Shown here in pieces: positions 46,501 through 54,800 of a DNA stretch of 64,000 nucleotides. This DNA comes from Conchocele bisecta (taxonomy: Eukaryota; Mollusca; Bivalvia; Lucinida; Thyasiridae): positions 57,649,968-57,713,967 of the forward strand of contig CM055273.1 in the NCBI GenBank assembly GCA_029237695.1, written 5' to 3'. Both the position numbers and the translations under genes were made by a program. The notes beneath the pieces were generated by a model. The model had not been told where the DNA came from. It did no database searches and saw only the letters and a program-made list of their open reading frames with translations. How positions within the stretch are numbered: the stretch's first letter is position 1; every line of letters starts with the position of its first letter.

Positions 46501-49500
46501 TTAATGATGTTCAATATAGGAATGAATGGCCTTTTTGTGGAATTTATGGGGGTAAACTTGGAAAAGTCGCGGGAATACTGGACGAAGGCCGGAAGGCCTC
46601 GTCCAGTATTCCCGCGACTTTTCCAAGTTTATATCCCGATAAATTCCACAAAAAGGCCATTCATTCCTTATAATTCCAGCATTTGAAATAAATTCATCAA
46701 GAAAATGTGTTTATTTTCCGTTTTCTTAAGAATTATTTTAACTGCGCCTCACGGTTACGAAAAGTAGTTCGGCGTGGGAGTTTACTGGGATATAAATTTT
46801 GGACACAGACTTGCTACGGGCCAATCAAATGTTAGGGAATTATGTAAATATTTTTGTGCTGGAATTATTTTTGCAGTGAGTTACATGTATGAAAAATACA
46901 GAATATAGCCACTGTATACATGTACAAGGAAATTGTTGTTGATACTGGTGATCGTAATTTTGCAATGACGTTGAAATTTGGCGCGATTTATGGACAGAAA
47001 ATACAGAATGATGGCTGCTGAAAACATGAAAGGAATTGTGGTAAATACTGGTGACAGTAATTTTGTAACGACGTTTGATTTTCGAGTGAGTTACAGAATA
47101 CAGAATACTGGCTCCTGTAAACACATCAGGAAATTGTTTATAGTAATGGTGATCGTACTTTTGTAAAGACGTTGAAATTTCAAGTTACATGGACAGCAAA
47201 CACAGAATACTGGCTGCTGTAAACACGCCGGGGAGATTGTCGTCAATAACAGTGATCGTCATTTTGTAACAACGTTGAATTTTCGTGTGCGTTACATACA
47301 TACATAGCAAATACAGAATTATGACTGCTGTAAACACTTCGTTAAAAAGTCGTAAATAACGATGAAAATTTGGTAATTTTTAATGATGTTGAATTTTGGA
47401 GTGAGTTACATCTATAGCAAATACAGAATACGGGCTGCTGTAAACACGTCAGGAAGTCAACAAAGGTAAAAAATTGGTAATTTTAAAACTGTTAAATTTT
47501 GGTGCGAGTTACATACATAGCAAATGCAGAATTCTGGATGATGAAAACAGGTAGCGAAATCTAGTGTTATAGAATTGGCAATTTGACGCCGATGTAAATT
47601 GAATGATTGGGGTTTTACATTCATTCAACAACAGGGTCAAATACAGACGGGAATGAACATGCATGGGAGAGCAGTGGAATTACAATACACATTTCAGCAC
47701 TGAATGACAGTGTCTTGATCAGTAGCCGATTTCACCAACATTGCAAAGTATACTTACATGTATCTAGCAAAGAATACTTTGAGGGAGTAATCATTTATTT
47801 TCCCCAAAATGCATTATTTCATATAGAACTAACCACTGCACGTATTTGATGATTAAAAATATGCAGAATTATTATACTGAATTTATTACATTATCACAGC
47901 CATTTTGGCTGTGATAATGTAATAAATTCAGTATATAAATAACAAATAATAAATTTATCCTTAAATTGAAAATTTCTCCCTCAAAGTATATTTTGCTATA
48001 TAAGTATACTTTGCAATTTTGATGAAATCGGCTACTGGTGCCGGGCACCCTTAACCTTTACTATGCTGAATTATATTTTGCCGTCTGCTGTTTATTTTTT
48101 ATTTTCTTAAAGTGCTGCGAATCTATTTTTTTATTGAGAAAATAGATGAAATATAAAACAACAGCAGACGACAATATTTGTTTACCGTATTCTAAGGGTT
48201 AATGCACCAGATCATTATAAAAATCAGGATCGGCATCAAAATCATATGGACCCAACCTGTTACCAAGTAGATACAGCATCGATTGGTTACAAAACAAGCA
48301 CTGCCAACTACACACCACACAACAGAGCCGACATACTTGAGCATTTCGTTGAGGCGGCGGTTACTCTCGAGTTCGCGGGCGGTGGGGCCCTCGTAGGTGG
48401 ACTTCTTCTCAATGAGTTCCTCGGCCCCCTCCTCCCACTCCCCCTCGTCATCCTCATCATCATCCTCATCCACCTCTGCCGGAGTGATTGGTTGGTTGAA
48501 TAAGTTGTTGGTTCATTCATTTGATTGGTTATTTGTTTCATCGGATAATTGGTTAATTCATTCAGTGATTTGTTGTTTCAATAATTTGTTGAATCATTCA
48601 TTGATTAGTTGGTTGATTCATTAAGTGATTGATTGTTTGAATAATTGGTTCATTCATTTATTGATTGGTTGTTTCTTTGAATAATTGGTTGATTCATTCT
48701 TTGATTGGTTGATTCGTTCTTTGATTGGTTAGTTGATTCATTCATTGATTGGTTGATTCATTCATTGATTGGTTGGTTGATTCATTCATTGGTTGATTCA
48801 TTCATTGATTGGTTGATACATTCATTGATTGGTTGATTCCTTCATTGAGTGGTTGGTTGATTCATTCATTGATTGGTTGGTTGATTCATTCATTGAGTGG
48901 TTGGTTGATTCATTCATTGATTGGTTGATTCCTTCATAGAGTGGTTGGTTGATTCATTCATTGAGTGGTTGGTTGATTCATTCAGTGGATGGTTGATAGG
49001 TATGTATTAGTATATTTATTTGTTTACTTTCTCCTATACTATAGGAACTAAGATCACATAGGAATGAGACTTTGCTTTCCTAAAAGTATTTTGTCATGCG
49101 TAGGGCAGGGATTAACCCTTTCACCCTTAAGTAACTGGAATGGATTTTGATATGTTAATTTTGCAACAAATCGCTACAAAATGCTTTTCAGACTACCAGT
49201 AGTTCATTTATGAAAAGGGGGTGTTTTTTGCTCTCAAAAATATGAAAATTACATGCAAAATGTGCAGAACCTGATGAGACGGCTCATTATGAGCCAGCTC
49301 ATCTGCACTCAGGGTTGGCCGGGAATTCCCGGCGGGAAATACGGAAATACTCCCCAAAGTGGGAAATACCGGGAAATATGAATTTTGATGTTATTATTTG
49401 ATAATTAAAGTTATTTAAATTAAGTTTTAAGCTCAGTAATAGTTAATTAAACAATCAACAACTTAATAATTAGATATAGGGGTTAATTACAATGTATAGA

Positions 49501-51772
49501 TCTGTTTCATTCCCAACTAGCGGTACTCATCAGGTGGAATATTTGGCAACCATGACATTTATATTTTGGTTGTATTATTTTTTTGTAAATTACTTCTTCA
49601 TTTTCTAGGAAGCATCTGAGTGTCTGCTAGATACAATTCACAAGGATAACGTCATCATGATCAGACTATGTTTAGACAACAGGCTGTTAATCGTCAACCT
49701 TCTCCCACACTAATATTCGGTATCAAGAAATGAGAATAAATGATCTTAGCATGCATGATGTCCATACACATAGTCTCTTACAAGTCTTATATGACTGACA
49801 ATGTACTGTTGTTTTATGCTTTGCATTTGTATTACTTATTTGCATTATTATTATGACATTTATTTAACATGCAGACTATGGGCCAAGACTATGGGCCACG
49901 ATGGTACGTATGAGACACAGTACCTAAACTTGTTAAAATTAGCCAAAAGCCTACTAATGTCTACTTATTTGCATGTACATTGATGAGACTTTACTATACT
50001 TTAATAAACCATCAGACTATGACAACAGGCTGTTAATTGTCAGCCTTCTCTCACATCTTTTGTGTCATACTGTATAATAAGAACAAAGGTGGTCTGTATT
50101 ATGGTCATGTCAAGTTGTAAAACAATTACACTTACACTATACATGAATTATCCCTGTTATCAACAGCAATTTTCTCAAAATTCCAAAAGCAGCTTTTATT
50201 AGTGGCAGGTTACTATAGTAATGAGGGGTGTTCTGATATACAATAAAATAGACAGTTGGCAAATACTACATAGACTTTTATATAGGGAAGAAAATTGTCT
50301 AGAAAATAATGATGTTTTTTTCCTCTAAATAAACTTATTATTTCTTTTTTTATTGCAGAATGTTTTACCTGTAGGCTTATCAGTCTACACAGATATAAAC
50401 CATAGTAGATATAGGGGAATATAGAGACTCATCTTGACATTTTGGAATTAAAAAGACCACCAAGACTCATATTTCCCGGTATTTCCCAGTATTTCCAGGT
50501 ATTTCCTGCCGTCCTGGGAAATACTCTTATTTCCCGGGAAATTGCCAACCCTGTGACAGACTGCACTACTTGTAAACGCAGCTATAGCGGGCTTTCGGGT
50601 TAAACACACGACCTCCAGTATCGAAGTCCCGTGTTGTAAAAAAAGACTATCAAAGATACATACCAGCCTCGTCCAGGATGAAGCCACCGTATCGAGGCTT
50701 TTTCTTCTTCTTCCGTCCGTCTGTGACATCTTCCAATTCCTCCTCGTCTATTTCCTGACAATGACAAAGGACTATAGGCATTCCCTCCAATAGACGTTCT
50801 TATAAATAAGTTACCAAACTTGGACAAACAAGAGTAACTAACTTCCCTTATAACTGCTTCCGGGGTATCACCAAAATTAGAATTGGCGATTTGACATCAC
50901 GTCGCTTAGCTTAAAGCAATAAAAGTTTCATTAGCTACATCATTGGTCCGACTCAGCCCAACGGTGACAACAACAACAAGTATACATAGTCGTCATCATC
51001 TGGCTGCATAGTCGATGATTCGCTGAATAAGGTTTTATTTTTTTACTATCACTGATCGTTTCCTTAACCCTTTCAACACCACATGCCTGTATAGTGGTAT
51101 TGGCAAAACGTGTATATCCAGATGAGCCGGCTCCTGACGATATTAGCTGAAGGCAAACAGAAATTATAAGTGATTTGAGAAACTCTTACAAAAACTTTCA
51201 AATCAATAAACAGACAGACGGACGTACGATCAGTAGCAAGGGTAATTGTACTAATGTGGAATGATGTATAATTCCAGCACAAAAATATTTACACAATTCC
51301 CTAACATTTGATTGGTCCGTAGCAAGTCTCTGTCCAAAATTTATATCCCAGTAAACTCCATGCCGAACTACTTTCCGTAACCGGCAGGCGCAGTTAAAAT
51401 AATTCTTAAGAAAACGGAAAATAAACACATTTTCTCGATGAATTTATTTCAAATGCTGGAATTATAAGGAATGAATGGCCTTTTTGTGGAATTTATCGGG
51501 GATATAAACTTGGAAAAGTCGCTGGAATACTGGACGAGGCCTTCCGGCCTTCGTCCAGTATTCCCGCGACTTTTCCAAGTTTATACCCCGATAAATTCCA
51601 CAAAAAGGCCATTCATTCCTATAATAGTTACTAAGTACTACATGTGTGCAATATGAAGATATTAGCTGAAGGCAAACAGAAATTATAGGTGATTTGAGAA
51701 ATTCTTACAAAACTTTCAAAAAATAAACGTACGGATGGACAGAGAAACCTATAGGGCACTGCTGATTCTCGG

Positions 51773-51803
<31 letters not shown>

Positions 51804-54800
51804 AGGGGGGGGGGGGGAGGGGGGGCCTAATAACAGCCCACTGTGACCAATGGCATCAATAACAACAACCAGAAATAGGGCCCCTATATATGTACGTGAT
51901 TTGAGAAACTCTTACAAAAACTTCCAAAAAATAAACAGACGAACAGACAGACAGATGAACAGACAGGGCGAAACCTATGGGGCATCGCCAAATCTCGGTA
52001 GGGCTATAATAAGAATATTGAGTAATAGCCAACTGTGATCAATGGTGTCAATAACATCAACAAGAAAAAGAATACCGAGATATCGTCATCGTCTGAGCCT
52101 GAGCCGACGGCTTGCTTCTTCTTCTTGGGAGCTTCGTCCTCAGAGTTATCACTCTCGATGATATTGCGCTTCTTGTGTGAGGGCCCCATGTCTGCATCCT
52201 CATCCCCCGACCCTTCATCCCCGCTGCCCGCGCTCGACTTGTTCTCCACCTGCATTGGACGGCACAGTTAGCCAACATCTATAGACTCTAAACCTGTAGG
52301 CGTTTTCATCAAAATTGCAAAGTATACTTATCTTGCAAAGTATAATGAAATAATGCATTTCAAGAAAATTAAATGATTAAAATTGATAATAAACAAGGCA
52401 AAATTCCAAGTCAAAAAGGGGAGACAATCCATGACCTGTGTGTCGAATCAACAATTGAAATAAACTTTGCGCATCTACTCATCATAAGGAGGCTACATGT
52501 CAAGTTTCAGGTCTGTAGCTACATGTATTACGGTTTAAAAGTTTTACGAGTTACATTGTACAAGGCAAAATTGCCAAATTCTAAGTAAAAAAGAGGGAGA
52601 TCATCCATGACCTGGGGGTCGATTCAAAAATCTAAATAAACTTTGCGCATCTACTCATCATAAGGAAGCTACATACCAAGTTTCAGATGTGTAGCTGTTA
52701 GGGTTTAAAAGTTTTATGATTTTCACACCAAAATTGGAAAATTCTAAGTTGAAAAGGAAGAGATAATATATGACCCCAGGGTCGAATAAAAAATCTAAAC
52801 AAACTTTGCGCATCTACTCATCATAAGGAAGCTACATACCGAGTTTCAGGTCTGTAGCTATTACGGTTTGAATGTTTTACGAGTCACAAGGTTGGTGATG
52901 GACGGACAGGCGGAAACACGGGACGGACAAGGGTAACACTAAATGCCCCCTCCACTATCGTGGTGGGGCACAAAAGGGGGGACATAATCCATGACCCAAG
53001 GGTCGATTCAAAAATATAAATAAAATTTGCGCATCACCTCATCATAAGGAAGCTACATACCAAGTTTCAGATGTGTAGCTATTAGGGTTTATAAGTTTTA
53101 CGACTTATACGCCAAAATTGGAAAATTATAATTCGAAAAGGGGGAGATAATCCATGACCCGGAGGTCAAATCAAAAATCGAAATAATTTGTGCGCATCTA
53201 CTCATAAAAAGCAAGATACATACCAAGTTTCAGGTCTGTAGATATTACGCTGTAATACGGTTTAAAAGTTTTACGAGACACAAGGCAAAATTGCCAAATT
53301 CTAAGGTTGAAAAAGGGGAGATAATACATGACCGGGGTTTGAATAAAAAAATTAAATAAACTTTGCGCATCTACTCATCATAAGGAAGCTACATACCAAG
53401 TTTCAGGTGTGTAGCTATTACGATTTAAAAGTTTTACGAGTCACAAGATTGGTGACTGACGGACGGAAGGACGCAAGTTCCTACAAATGGATACTTATGT
53501 GGCTAACCCTAACCTTTTCCTTCGTTCATCCCTATTGTTCTGTAGCCACATAAACCCATTTTTAGCCACATAAAATCACGGAACAATAGAATATTACATA
53601 ACCTATTGTTCTCCTAGCCACATATGTATCCATTTGTAAGCTCGGACAAGGGTAACACTAAATGCCCCCTCCACTGTCGTGGTGGGGCATAATGAAATAT
53701 TTGAAGCAAATCCGAGTAAGGTATGTGGAGATACAATGTATGTAAAAACTAACACAAATTTTGTAAAAACTTTAACGCAAATTTTGTAAAGACTGTAACG
53801 CAAATTTCTAAGTCATTTGGCATTGACCTTCGGTATGTGGGCCACATGGGTAGGCCATACATGTAGAATGAAATTAGTAAATTGGATTTGCGGTTGTGGA
53901 GATAAATGGTATGTAAAAACTTTTAACGCAGAAGAATCCGGACGTCATTGTGACGACTATTGTCTGGGTTGAGAAAAACAACAACTAGAAACCCAGACAG
54001 GGGACAATATAAACAAGAAAATGTGGCCTGTCGGCACAGAAATGCCCCCAGTGGCAGATCTAGGATAAACACAGCACATTTCTTAACCGGACACACGCAT
54101 GGATGGACAAACGGTCAAAGCTCCAGATAAGGTGCATATTGGCTTAGTTTACGCACTTATTTTAGCAGAATACTTATTGATTATCAAAAGTGGGAGTATA
54201 AAATACTCACAACAATGTGAAAATACACATTTATTTTCAAATTGAGTAGTGAAAATACTGTAATAAAGTTGAATATTTACTTCGTGTTTGATTTTTTCAG
54301 CCGAAATAAGTGAATTTCTAAATTTGTACAAGTAAAATAATCATTGAATTTGAAATCTGGGGGTATAATACACTTTAGATACAAAACTTATCTGGAGCTC
54401 TGACATCCCAAACACTCTGAGGCTCGCTTCAATAAGCTTCGCAAGACTAAGAACTTTGTAAGTGGAAAAAAAAAAGGATTAAAATTTACACTGACAATAC
54501 TTGATTGTGTGTCACATGTTTTTGTTTGTTGGTGTTTAATGGCCTATCAACAGCTAAGGTAATTTAAGGCCGGATGTTCACATGTAATGATGTATGTGCA
54601 AAATGGTACCGTTAGTAAACCACGGTAATGTGAGATCAAATTAATAACGAGATGGCCAGGGCCTGTATGTCGCGCCCACCAAGGCTTTGATAGTATACTG
54701 AAAAAATTTAACCAAAAACTTTAACCCGGACGCATGTATGTACGGCAATGTGCCGACTATATCACGCTGTCCACAAGCGGGCGAGACATAAGCTGTGTAC

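Noticed and set aside
53481..53540. Telomere-like CTAACCCTAACC motif
   Set aside because: Only about two units are present, inside a foldback element; no array.
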